Source: Acinetobacter sp. P8-3-8 (GTDB lineage Bacteria > Pseudomonadota > Gammaproteobacteria > Pseudomonadales > Moraxellaceae). From it: DNA of 64,000 nt. Under the pieces are notes generated by a model that was not told the DNA's origin, did no database searches, and worked only from the letters and a program-made list of their open reading frames with translations. Location: contig NZ_AFIE01000011.1 of NCBI RefSeq assembly GCF_000214135.1, positions 1 to 64,000 on the forward strand, in the 5' to 3' direction. Position numbers and translations under genes: made by a program. Of this stretch, positions 40,430-47,995 are shown piece after piece. Position 1 is the first letter of the stretch; each line of letters opens with the position of its first letter.

Positions 40430-41209
40430 ATGACACATTCCTTACATCCTGCTGCTCAAAAAGGTTTCAGTTCTGCTGCTGAGTTATATCAACAAGTACG
40501 TCCCAATTACCCACAAGACGTAGTCACATGGCTAAAACAAGACTTAGAACTGAATGCGAATTCCAGCGTGATTGACTTAGGCGCAGGCACTGGAAAATTC
40601 CTACCTTACCTCAAACAAATCACACCACATATTATTGCGATTGAACCAGTCACAGAAATGTTGGAACAGTTGAAAATAGTACATCCTGATGTACAAATAC
40701 TACAAGCCAAGAGTGATCAAATTCCACTAAATTCTGCAAGTGTTGACGCCGTTTTATGCGCCCAATCTTTTCATTGGTTTGCCAATATTGAAACCTTAAA
40801 TGAAATCCATCAAATCCTCAAACCGAATGGGCATTTAGGATTGATTTGGAATCAGCGAAATGAACATGTAGATTGGGTTAAGGCATTGACCAATGTGCTC
40901 TCCCCCATTGAAGGAGACACCCCTCGCTACCACAGTGGACAATGGAAACAGGTCTTTGAAAACCAATTTTTATTCCAACTGGAAAGCACTCAAGTTTTCT
41001 CACAAGTCCAAACGGGTACAGTGGAAAATGTGGTCAGTAAACGATTATTGTCGACTAGTTTCATTGCTGCCATGCCTGAACAAGAACAGCTAAAATTAAA
41101 ACAACAATTTGAACAGATTGTTTTTGAATATACGGGAAAACAAGCTCAAGATGAAATCGACTTCCCTTATGAAACTTATGTATATAACTTTAAAAAGTTA
41201 GAACAATAA
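40430..41209 (+). CDS. Class I SAM-dependent methyltransferase
   Basis: 259-residue methyltransferase. Motif I is VIDLGAGTGKFLPYL near residues 47-61. IAIEPVTEMLEQL supplies the acidic residue that binds the ribose. AVLCAQSFHWFANIETL is motif IV, and HLGLIWNQRNE the post-motif. This FHWF variant is common in the methyltransferase 11 family. A lipoprotein gene follows 22 bp later on the same strand. The acceptor is unknown. Confidence 0.85.
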   Translation: MTHSLHPAAQKGFSSAAELYQQVRPNYPQDVVTWLKQDLELNANSSVIDLGAGTGKFLPYLKQITPHIIAIEPVTEMLEQLKIVHPDVQILQAKSDQIPLNSASVDAVLCAQSFHWFANIETLNEIHQILKPNGHLGLIWNQRNEHVDWVKALTNVLSPIEGDTPRYHSGQWKQVFENQFLFQLESTQVFSQVQTGTVENVVSKRLLSTSFIAAMPEQEQLKLKQQFEQIVFEYTGKQAQDEIDFPYETYVYNFKKLEQ

Positions 41210-41231
41210 CAGACCCGAAGGAAACAATAGT

Positions 41232-41789
41232 GTGAATATGACCCAGAAAATTTTCCGCCCAATATTCATCTCAGGGCTGTTCTGTACGATTCTTTTTACG
41301 ACAGCATGTACATCTAAAAATGATACTCAAGAGAATCCTGTTTCAGAATCTGAACATGAGGTTATGGATCAACTTAAAACGAGACCAATCCAAAACTTTC
41401 CAAATACAGCAGATGATGCTCACGATATTGCCGTACTCGAAAAATATCAGCAGACATTTACTGAAAATAATAATGCGTTGGAGGCTGATTTAAAGAAACG
41501 TAGTGTTGACGGTAATTTAACAGCAGAAATTGACCATCAACTAAAACGAGATGGTATTGAGTCTGCATTAAACATGCTCAAAGAACTGGATTTAAAAACA
41601 GAACAAGGACGCTATATTCAAGGTTTGTATTATCAATACTGGGAAAATCAAGCCAAAGTCTATGATGCTAAAAAACAGTCTACCGATGCCGAGCTTAAAA
41701 ATCCTGCTGATGCGGTAAAAGGCATGGGAGATATGCTGACTGCGGATGATCAACTAGAACATTGGAAAGGGACACAGCCAAAAAGCTAA
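41232..41789 (+). CDS. Lipoprotein of unknown function
   Basis: 185-residue predicted lipoprotein with lipobox FTTAC. The mature part is charged, mainly helical and without recognisable domains (HDIAVLEKYQQTFTENNNAL, GRYIQGLYYQYWENQAK). The GTG at 41232 is preferred because AAGGA lies nine bases upstream; the ATG two codons on is possible. It is probably co-transcribed with the preceding methyltransferase. Confidence 0.68.
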   Translation: MNMTQKIFRPIFISGLFCTILFTTACTSKNDTQENPVSESEHEVMDQLKTRPIQNFPNTADDAHDIAVLEKYQQTFTENNNALEADLKKRSVDGNLTAEIDHQLKRDGIESALNMLKELDLKTEQGRYIQGLYYQYWENQAKVYDAKKQSTDAELKNPADAVKGMGDMLTADDQLEHWKGTQPKS

Positions 41790-41867
41790 TTTCGATCAAT
41801 ATGATTAACTTGTATATATAAAACTGCTTTTTCCACCTATTGATATACATGGTATTGCTACCGTGTA

Positions 41868-41990
41868 GGCGGCATGGATGCCGCCGTTGGTCAAGGGCGA
41901 TAGGATATCCCCTTTGACCAACAAAGGATTTTTGTTACTTTTCATCCTGAGCAAAAACAAAGCATTGCCTTGTTTGCAGCGCAAGGTAAA
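41868..41990. other. Structured intergenic sequence with three stacked hairpins
   Basis: In the 349-bp gap. Hairpin 1 is GGCGGCAT/ATGCCGCC. Hairpin 2 is TTGGTCAAGGG pairing with CCCTTTGACCAA (one bulge). Hairpin 3 is TTGCCTTG/CAAGGTAA with a wobble. Between 2 and 3 lies GGATTTTTGTTACTTTT followed by GCAAAAACAAAG. The GC-rich stems stand out in an AT-rich gap. No open frame or ribosome site is associated, so a noncoding RNA or repeat is likely. No second copy occurs in this window. Confidence 0.5.
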
Positions 41991-42138
41991 GCATCACCTA
42001 TGCAAATTAATTTAAATTTTCAATATTATCTAAGGTAATGTCCATTTTTTAGTTATATATTAACTTTAAATGAATACCATTACGTTTAATTAAATCAGTA
42101 TTAAAATAAGACTCTTTTAAAATTCACTCAAAAATTAT

Positions 42139-42543
42139 TCAAGACACACGTATACGACATTGCCATTTTTGATCAGGTTCTTTAGATGATTCCCACGCAC
42201 GGACATGAACCAATTCAATATAATCCTGCCCTGGTTGTTCAGCAGTGAAACGGAACGTTTTAGTACCAGCAGCACCAACGACTTTTTCATCGGCACTGCT
42301 CGGTAAATACGTTTCTTCTGTTTTAAAAATTTTTAAAGGTTGCAGTAATTTCCACTGATAACCTGTGCTTGGATTTTCAGGCGCATTAAATACCAGTACC
42401 TCACCAACTTTCATATTTTTTAAAGTGGCGCACTTTTGCTCTGCTGTGTATTCATGTGTTTTAACAACGGTTGAAGAAGGCGCATGACAAGCTGACATTC
42501 CTAAACTCAAAAAAACGAAACCAAAACACACTAAACCTTTCAT
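42139..42543 (-). CDS. Chagasin-like (MEROPS I42) protease inhibitor lipoprotein
   Basis: 134-residue predicted lipoprotein (lipobox GMSAC, Cys19). The mature part has the chagasin-family loops: NPSTGYQW near residues 57-64 (the NPTTGY loop), GAAGTKTFRF (the GxxxG loop) and RAWESSKEPD (the RPW/F-like loop). I42 proteins inhibit papain-like cysteine proteases. The target in this organism is unknown. A cysteine pair (KCATL, WQCRI) could form a disulfide. Confidence 0.82.
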   Translation of the reverse strand: MKGLVCFGFVFLSLGMSACHAPSSTVVKTHEYTAEQKCATLKNMKVGEVLVFNAPENPSTGYQWKLLQPLKIFKTEETYLPSSADEKVVGAAGTKTFRFTAEQPGQDYIELVHVRAWESSKEPDQKWQCRIRVS

Positions 42544-42623
42544 TTATCCACTCTTTTAACAGTATTTGCTTATCATTTCAGCACACACCATATCACCTTC
42601 TTGCTAGAGGCTCAAATCTGAAT

Positions 42624-43196
42624 TTAGATGTTTTGCTTTTCAATCCATTGAATCGAATCTACTCGAATGAGCTTGCATGCACCATCCCCTACACCATTCC
42701 AATCGAGTGCAGATTTCCAAACCAAATTTTTATCATTCACCTGAACCAAATCACCTTTTAAACGTACCAAATCACCACGTTTCACTTTTTTAATGGCTTT
42801 GGCGATATCAGGATTGGCAGGGATAATGTGCATATTACTGACCAACTGAGTGGCATATTGAGCAGGAATTGGTGGTTTAGCCATACTCCAATTTAGATAA
42901 CGATCATACTGATTAATCGAAATTTGACGTGCAATGTCAGGAGCTGTGAATAAACCACGAGTCACTGCATAATCAATAGGAGAAAACTTAGCCTGCTCAT
43001 CATGGCTATATTCTTTAGACCCTAAAATGCGAAAATCACCATGAAATGGTTCTAAAACTGAAATTTTTTGCGACTGATCGACAGGTGCTAAACCATTGGC
43101 AATATTAAATTCTGGAGATAGATTAATCGATTGAGAAGCATTGACCTGAAATGCACTCAGAAGCAACGCTGCTGCATAAATAATTTTTTTGGTCAT
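42624..43196 (-). CDS. Secreted protein of unknown function
   Basis: 190 residues with a signal peptide cleaved near VNA-SQ. The ATG at 43196 has GAGAGGG upstream. The mature sequence contains YAVTRGLFTAPDIARQISINQ, RYLNWSMAKPPIPAQ and VRLKGDLVQVNDKNLVWKSALDWNG, which suggests an OB-like beta domain near the C-terminus. It has no recognised family. It lies next to the chagasin-like gene on the same strand with about 80 bp between. Confidence 0.65.
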   Translation of the reverse strand: MTKKIIYAAALLLSAFQVNASQSINLSPEFNIANGLAPVDQSQKISVLEPFHGDFRILGSKEYSHDEQAKFSPIDYAVTRGLFTAPDIARQISINQYDRYLNWSMAKPPIPAQYATQLVSNMHIIPANPDIAKAIKKVKRGDLVRLKGDLVQVNDKNLVWKSALDWNGVGDGACKLIRVDSIQWIEKQNI

Positions 43197-43442
43197 CACA
43201 TGCCCTCTCTGTCATTGCCCTAAATATAAGCCTTCCAACATTTCCAATTCAAAATATCTTCAATTTTTAGATAAAATGACGATGCTGAAAAAGAGAAAGG
43301 CTTATGTTTAATATTAACGCCAATGTTCAAAATAAAAATTGAGTTTCAGTAACAAAATACAGAAATTCCGTCATATTTTTGTCTTATATTCAGTACACGC
43401 TTTCGCTAGAATCGAAGTAATCGCAATGTAATAGCCAAAGAT

Positions 43443-44072
43443 ATGATTTATAAATTTTATCAACAACGCATTTTTCCACACTTACTCAATCAGGTCATGC
43501 AGACACCCAGTTTAATGCAAGGGCGTTCAGAGTTACTTCGCAAAGTTCGTGGTGATGTGCTTGAAATCGGTTTTGGTACAGGACTGAATTTGCCTTTTTA
43601 CCAAGAAATTGATCAAATTTATGCACTTGAACCCAATCGAGATATTTATCAATTGGCGCAGAAGCGTGTTTTAGATGCTCCTTTTCACGTACAACATATT
43701 CAAGCCAGTGCTGAAAAACTTCCTTTCGCAGACAATTCTGTTGATAGCATCGTCAGCACTTGGACGCTTTGTAGCATTGTTGAATTGGACCAAGCCTTAC
43801 TAGAGATACATCGTGTATTAAAGCCAAATGGGACATTTCATTTAATTGAACATGTTCAATATCAAGACAATAAAGTCTTGAAAAAATTACAAGATGCACT
43901 CACCCCTGTGCAAAAAGTGCTTGCCGATGGTTGCCATCTCAATCGAAATATTGAACTTGAGCTATTGAATGCAAATTTTAAATTTTTAGAAAAATATTAT
44001 TTTGATGCAGATGATCTTCCAAGAATAGGCCGACGGATGTTTATGGCAAGAGCACAAAAGGTTGAGTTTTAG
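43443..44072 (+). CDS. Class I SAM-dependent methyltransferase
   Basis: 209-residue methyltransferase. Motif I is VLEIGFGTGLNLPFY near residues 39-53. IYALEPNRDIY is motif II, and SIVSTWTLCSIVELDQAL motif IV. HVQYQDNKVLKKLQDALTPV is the later segment found in UbiE-like and phospholipid N-methyltransferase-like proteins. No clear ribosome site. The gene is solitary and followed by repeat copy E. The acceptor is unknown. Confidence 0.82.
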   Translation: MIYKFYQQRIFPHLLNQVMQTPSLMQGRSELLRKVRGDVLEIGFGTGLNLPFYQEIDQIYALEPNRDIYQLAQKRVLDAPFHVQHIQASAEKLPFADNSVDSIVSTWTLCSIVELDQALLEIHRVLKPNGTFHLIEHVQYQDNKVLKKLQDALTPVQKVLADGCHLNRNIELELLNANFKFLEKYYFDADDLPRIGRRMFMARAQKVEF

Positions 44073-44197
44073 AGATTTTATAATCGTTCCCGCTCTCTGC
44101 CTTACATCATAGATAACTGAATCATTGAAATTTTTAAATGGGTAATTGTCACGCGGTAATAGTCTAAATTTTTTAATTTGTTTCAAAATCATTAATT

Positions 44198-44475
44198 GAT
44201 ACGCGTAAACGTCATCCGCTATTGTTTGAGACAGAGCTACATTTGAATGAGAATGTTTTTGCGATAAATCTGATTAATAAGAGGATATTAAACGAGTTCA
44301 GCGGTGAGGGGCAAAGCTCCGCAAGGTGGTTTTCTTGCGAAGTTCCACTTCTCATTTTCCCGAAAGAAAAGTAGGTCGAGCCTGAGCTCGGTTAAAGCAC
44401 TGCTTTAACCGTAACGCAAGACGCAGTGGGCTTAACCCTAAATATAAACTTTAAATGTAAGACTCTGCTAAGCGA
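44198..44475 (+). repeat. Structured intergenic element core, copy E (expanded)
   Basis: Divergent copy of the element family. It retains GATACGCG-TAAACGTC, the GTCATCCGCT arm pairing with AGCGG-TGA, TGTTTTTGCGA, TTTTC-CCGAAA-GAAAA, GTAGGTCGAGCC and AAGACTCTGC. Extra GC-rich hairpins are inserted around 44310-44345 and 44395-44445 (GGTTAAAGC/GCTTTAACC). There are no terminal inverted repeats matching copies A-C. It lies in the 514-bp gap between a methyltransferase gene and the resolvase-related gene. Confidence 0.7.
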
Positions 44476-44586
44476 TTTATCATGTTAGACTTTTAGATTG
44501 TGTATATCGTTTCAAATACGGAACACCTGTAAGTAATCTTTAAGTTAATTTTTTATGATAATTTTTCGGATGCCCCTACCAAAACC

Positions 44587-45054
44587 CTAATCCTCAAAAT
44601 CAATGCGAATGGTTTCAAAACGCACTCGCCCTTCACGAATCGCCTGAGCAATCGCTTGCTGACCTTTGGTTAAACGTGCCCCACCACTTTTGATATCAAT
44701 CAACACCACTTCAATATCTTCTGCTAAACCATCACCATCACGGAAATCGGTATAACCATCAAATACAACATAATCAATAGGATCGCCTAAAAATTTAGCA
44801 TCACTGGGTAAATAGCGAAATTCAGGCATAATCGGTGCCATTTGTTCCGCCATCTTGCCTTTTAAAACGGCGCGGCTGGTATTCACACTACGCTTTTGCG
44901 CACTTGCCAAAGCCTGTTGATGCTCTAATTCTAATTCAGAAATATATTGCTCATATTCTGCTTTAATTTTGCCATTACGCGTACTCGACAAAACAATCGT
45001 GGTTAAAACGATGCCAATACATGCACCAATTAACATTGCCATCCAAATGGACAT
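44587..45054 (-). CDS. Holliday-junction resolvase-related (Endonuc_Holl) membrane-anchored protein
   Basis: 155 residues. An N-terminal membrane helix (MAMLIGACIGIVLTTIVL) is followed by a coiled coil (about 28-60) and a restriction-fold-like domain. The domain carries FRYLPSDAKFLGDPIDYVVF and IEVVLIDIKSGGARLT, where Asp-(x)n-(I/V)DIKSG resembles a PD-(D/E)xK nuclease core. It matches the archaeal-type resolvase-related family. GGAAG precedes the ATG. Nuclease activity is inferred. Confidence 0.75.
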   Translation of the reverse strand: MSIWMAMLIGACIGIVLTTIVLSSTRNGKIKAEYEQYISELELEHQQALASAQKRSVNTSRAVLKGKMAEQMAPIMPEFRYLPSDAKFLGDPIDYVVFDGYTDFRDGDGLAEDIEVVLIDIKSGGARLTKGQQAIAQAIREGRVRFETIRIDFED

Positions 45055-45182
45055 GCTTTACTTCCAAAAACAACACACTGCACAATGTAAACAACTACAA
45101 GTCTTTTGTCATGTATAACCTATGCATAACAAATTAATGCTAAGCTAAGGCAAACAATCACTTGCCTAAAAATTGTCAACTC

Positions 45183-45827
45183 ATGAAAACGATCCTCATT
45201 GCAAATTTAAAAGGTGGCTGCGGTAAAACAATTACAGCAATAACATTAGCTTCTGCGCTTGCACAGAAAGGTTATAAAGTTGCTCTAGCCGATGCGGATA
45301 CACAAAAATCAGCAATGCAATGGGTAAAACAGCGTCCTGAAGATGCTGCTCGAATTCAAAGTTTAGATTGGCGACATGAAAAATCGATTGGTGATGCACC
45401 TAAAAGCTTAGATTATTTGGTGATCGACGCACCTGGTGCTTTGACAGGTGAGCATGCAGAACAGTTAATCAGTGAATGTCACGCTGTTGTAACGCCACTC
45501 CAACCTTCATTTTTTGATATTGATAGTACCAAACGTTTTCTTAAACATATTCAAGATATTAAAAAGATTCGCAAAGGCAAGGTTGCCGTGCATTTGGTGG
45601 CAAACCGTATGAAACCGAACAGTGCCAGTGCAAAGGATATTCAGCAATTTTTTGATAAAATTGAGCAAAAGCCTGTGGCATGGATTTCAGAGCGTAGTGC
45701 TTATGGTCAATTGGCAATGCAAGGCTTAACTGTTTTTGATAAAACGCAAAAGAATTTCTTAGTTATTCAACAGCAATGGCAACCACTTTTAGACGCACTG
45801 ATTGATGATCCAAGCGATTGGTTTTAA
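45183..45827 (+). CDS. ParA-family ATPase
   Basis: 214-residue P-loop ATPase. It opens with the deviant Walker A motif KGGCGKTI (residues 10-17). DADTQKSAMQWV and YLVIDAPGALTG are the Walker A' and Walker B-like segments. It is short, without an N-terminal DNA-binding domain, as in small ParA/MinD-like positioning ATPases. No parB gene is adjacent. The start at 45183 is chosen because homology begins there; a frame seven codons longer lacks a good start. The cargo is unknown. Confidence 0.82.
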   Translation: MKTILIANLKGGCGKTITAITLASALAQKGYKVALADADTQKSAMQWVKQRPEDAARIQSLDWRHEKSIGDAPKSLDYLVIDAPGALTGEHAEQLISECHAVVTPLQPSFFDIDSTKRFLKHIQDIKKIRKGKVAVHLVANRMKPNSASAKDIQQFFDKIEQKPVAWISERSAYGQLAMQGLTVFDKTQKNFLVIQQQWQPLLDALIDDPSDWF

Positions 45828-45931
45828 AACTGTTTTAATAAAAGATAATGTGGATGTGGTGTAAAATTTGCCACATTCAATTTTTCAGTTAATATTGGGT
45901 GATTAACTCAGCATTTTATTCAGAGTAATTA

Positions 45932-47044
45932 GTGCAAGATTTTTCTTCGAACATACAACGTATCTTGTTGTTTGGTTTATTATTTATCCTAATATTTTTA
46001 GGTTATGATATTCTCAAATACTTTATTGTACCTGTGCTATGGGCGTCCATTATCGCCTATATGACTTGGCCAATGTATAAACGCGTCTTAAGAATATTCG
46101 GAACACATCGCCCTACACTCAGTGCCTCAATCATGATTGCACTGGTGATATTGGTGGTTGGCGTTCCATTAACTTTTGCAATTTTTATCTTGCAACATGA
46201 AGGCCGCAACCTGTTCTTCGATTTACAGCGTCAGCTATCCTCAGGTCATTTAACAGTTCCAGATTTTATTCGTGAATTACCCATTATTGGGAAAGAAATT
46301 AGCCGTACTGTTCGTGAAATTAATGCAGATCCAACCAGTCTTTCTCAAAACATCGGGATGTGGATTCAAGGGCATTTAAATTACGGCAAACTGGTTTTGA
46401 ATGAAATTACTAAAAATATCATTAAATTGTGTTTTGCAGTCATGTCATTATTTTTCTTTTACCGTGACGGACAAACCATTTTAGGACAAGTCAGCAAAGC
46501 CTTAGAAATGTTGATTGGCCCTCGTATTCACCATTATCTTGACACAATTTCTGAAACCACTCGTGCAGTTGTTTACGGAGTGGGTTTGACTGCTGTGGCA
46601 CAAGCGATTCTTGCAGGAATCAGTTATTTTGTTGCGGGTGTACCCAATCCAATGGTACTGACCCTCATTACCTTCCTGATGGCATTAATCCCTTTTGGCC
46701 CGCCTGTCGCTTATGGTGCGATTTCGCTCTGGTTATTCTCACAAGGTCAAACTGTGGAAGCGATTGGCGTCATGGCTTGGGGCGTTTGTATTGTCAGTAC
46801 AGCGGATAATGTGATTCGACCATTGGTCATTTCAGGTGCAACTAAAATTCCTTTCTTATTGATTATGTTCGGTGTTTTAGGTGGCTTGGCTAGTTTTGGT
46901 TTAGTGGGGCTATTTATCGGTCCAGTAATTTTGGCGATTCTATTAGCCATCTGGCGTGAATGGTTACATGAAACCTTCGATCCTGAACCCTTGCCTAAAA
47001 CGTCATTGGCATACGATCTTGATGATGAATCTAAAGAACTTTAG
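45932..47044 (+). CDS. AI-2E (PerM) family permease
   Basis: 370-residue inner-membrane protein of the AI-2E transporter family. There are about eight helices: a cluster of two near the N-terminus (residues 10-55), one near 65-90, a soluble loop to about 160, then five more. The diagnostic segments GISYFVAGVPNPMVLTLITF and VRPLVISGATKIPFLLIMFG are present. It uses a GTG start with AGAG upstream. Despite the family name, most members are not autoinducer exporters, so the substrate stays open. Confidence 0.85.
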   Translation: MQDFSSNIQRILLFGLLFILIFLGYDILKYFIVPVLWASIIAYMTWPMYKRVLRIFGTHRPTLSASIMIALVILVVGVPLTFAIFILQHEGRNLFFDLQRQLSSGHLTVPDFIRELPIIGKEISRTVREINADPTSLSQNIGMWIQGHLNYGKLVLNEITKNIIKLCFAVMSLFFFYRDGQTILGQVSKALEMLIGPRIHHYLDTISETTRAVVYGVGLTAVAQAILAGISYFVAGVPNPMVLTLITFLMALIPFGPPVAYGAISLWLFSQGQTVEAIGVMAWGVCIVSTADNVIRPLVISGATKIPFLLIMFGVLGGLASFGLVGLFIGPVILAILLAIWREWLHETFDPEPLPKTSLAYDLDDESKEL

Positions 47045-47057
47045 CATTTAAAATCTT

Positions 47058-47092
47058 AAACTTATCAATTCACAGTGAATTGATAAGTTTTT
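47058..47092 (+). terminator. Intrinsic terminator of the AI-2E-family gene
   Basis: AAACTTATCAATTCAC pairs with GAATTGATAAGTTT around a short loop, followed by T, 14 bp after the stop. Confidence 0.88.
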
Positions 47093-47224
47093 ATAAAAAT
47101 AAAATGAAAAATTACTTAACTTGGTTAATAAACTTATACAATCAAATCTTTAAAGCGCATTGTTTCGTGTCCTAAGTTTTGTTGCAATAGAAGCAATAAT
47201 TTCAAAATGATTAGGATGCTGTAC

Positions 47225-47782
47225 ATGACATCTAAACTCCTTAAAACATCACTTTTTTGTTCTTTGTTTGCTTTAATTTCAGTGGGTTGTGCAACGAACC
47301 CAAACGACACAGAACCATCTAAGTCACCACAACAAGTGGTCGACATTCATAGCGTATCAGCTCAAGGCATTGGCAATAAAATTGGCACAATTAGCTTTCA
47401 AGATACAGCAAAAGGTTTAAGTATCACTTCAAAGTTATCAACATTACCTTCTGGTTTTCATGGTTTTCATATCCATGAGAAAGGCTCATGCGATCCTGCC
47501 GAAAAAGATGGGAAAATGGGCGCAGCATTGGCAGCAGGAAGCCATTTCAATCCAAATCATACTGGACATGGCACACCGAATGAAGGACATTTGGGTGACT
47601 TACCTGTGCTGAATGTTGATTCGAATGGCAATGCCAATACCACCGTAATTGCACCCCGTCTTAAATTGGCAGATGTTCAAGGGCTTGCGATTATGATTCA
47701 TGCAGGTGGTGACAATTATTCAGATCATCCTAAACCACTTGGCGGTGGCGGTGATCGTATTGCTTGTGGTGTGATTCGATAA
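47225..47782 (+). CDS. sodC: Cu,Zn superoxide dismutase, lipoprotein-type
   Basis: Periplasmic superoxide dismutase. From the ATG at 47225 (AGGA upstream) it has 185 residues, with a signal peptide and candidate lipobox ISVGC. Copper ligands lie in GFHGFHIHEKGSC. The zinc loop is GSHFNPNHTGHGTPNEGHLG followed by the Asp. MIHAGGDNYSDHPKPLGGGG is the active-site lid, and the disulfide uses GSC and RIACGVI. All metal ligands are present. Confidence 0.94.
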   Translation: MTSKLLKTSLFCSLFALISVGCATNPNDTEPSKSPQQVVDIHSVSAQGIGNKIGTISFQDTAKGLSITSKLSTLPSGFHGFHIHEKGSCDPAEKDGKMGAALAAGSHFNPNHTGHGTPNEGHLGDLPVLNVDSNGNANTTVIAPRLKLADVQGLAIMIHAGGDNYSDHPKPLGGGGDRIACGVIR

Positions 47783-47784
47783 TT

Positions 47785-47818
47785 GAGAAGTTGTGTAGAC
47801 ATATCTACGCAGCTTCTC
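47785..47818 (+). terminator. Hairpin after sodC
   Basis: GAGAAGTTGTGTAGA pairs with TCTACGCAGCTTCTC (two G-T wobbles) around a 4-nt loop, 2 bp after the sodC stop. There is no T-run. Confidence 0.55.
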
Positions 47819-47884
47819 AGATGATGAAAACAATAATCAAAACCGAGTTAATCAAAGCAATATATGATTCAATCATTTCATCCA

Positions 47885-47910
47885 TGTGGATAAGCCAAGA
47901 CTTATCCACA
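47885..47910. promoter_or_regulatory. Inverted pair of perfect DnaA boxes
   Basis: TGTGGATAA (47885-47893) and TTATCCACA (47902-47910) are both exact matches to the consensus DnaA box, in opposite orientation and 8 bp apart. They extend to a 13-bp perfect inverted repeat (47882-47894 with 47901-47913). They lie upstream of the FUSC gene and downstream of sodC. Confidence 0.55.
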
Positions 47911-47929
47911 TGGGTATTTAAACTACGGC

Positions 47930-47967
47930 GATCAGCGCACTTATCTTAAAGCTGATCAAGCTATAAT
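47930..47967 (+). promoter_or_regulatory. FUSC gene promoter with operator-like palindrome
   Basis: TATAAT at 47962-47967, 29 bp before the GTG start, with an inverted repeat GATCAGC/GCTGATC (47930-47936 and 47951-47957) over the -35 region. A clear -35 is not visible, which would fit activator or repressor control. Confidence 0.4.
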
Positions 47968-47995
47968 AAACTGCTTTTTTACCTAGAGAATCTCT

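Noticed and set aside
43226-43305. Inverted repeat ATAAGCCTT/AAGGCTTAT between divergent genes
   Set aside because: Arms of nine bases with a loop of about 60 are too weak to call a structure or operator.
44161-44495. AGTCTAA/TTAGACT as terminal inverted repeats of copy E
   Set aside because: Only seven bases match and no flanking duplication was found, so it could be chance.
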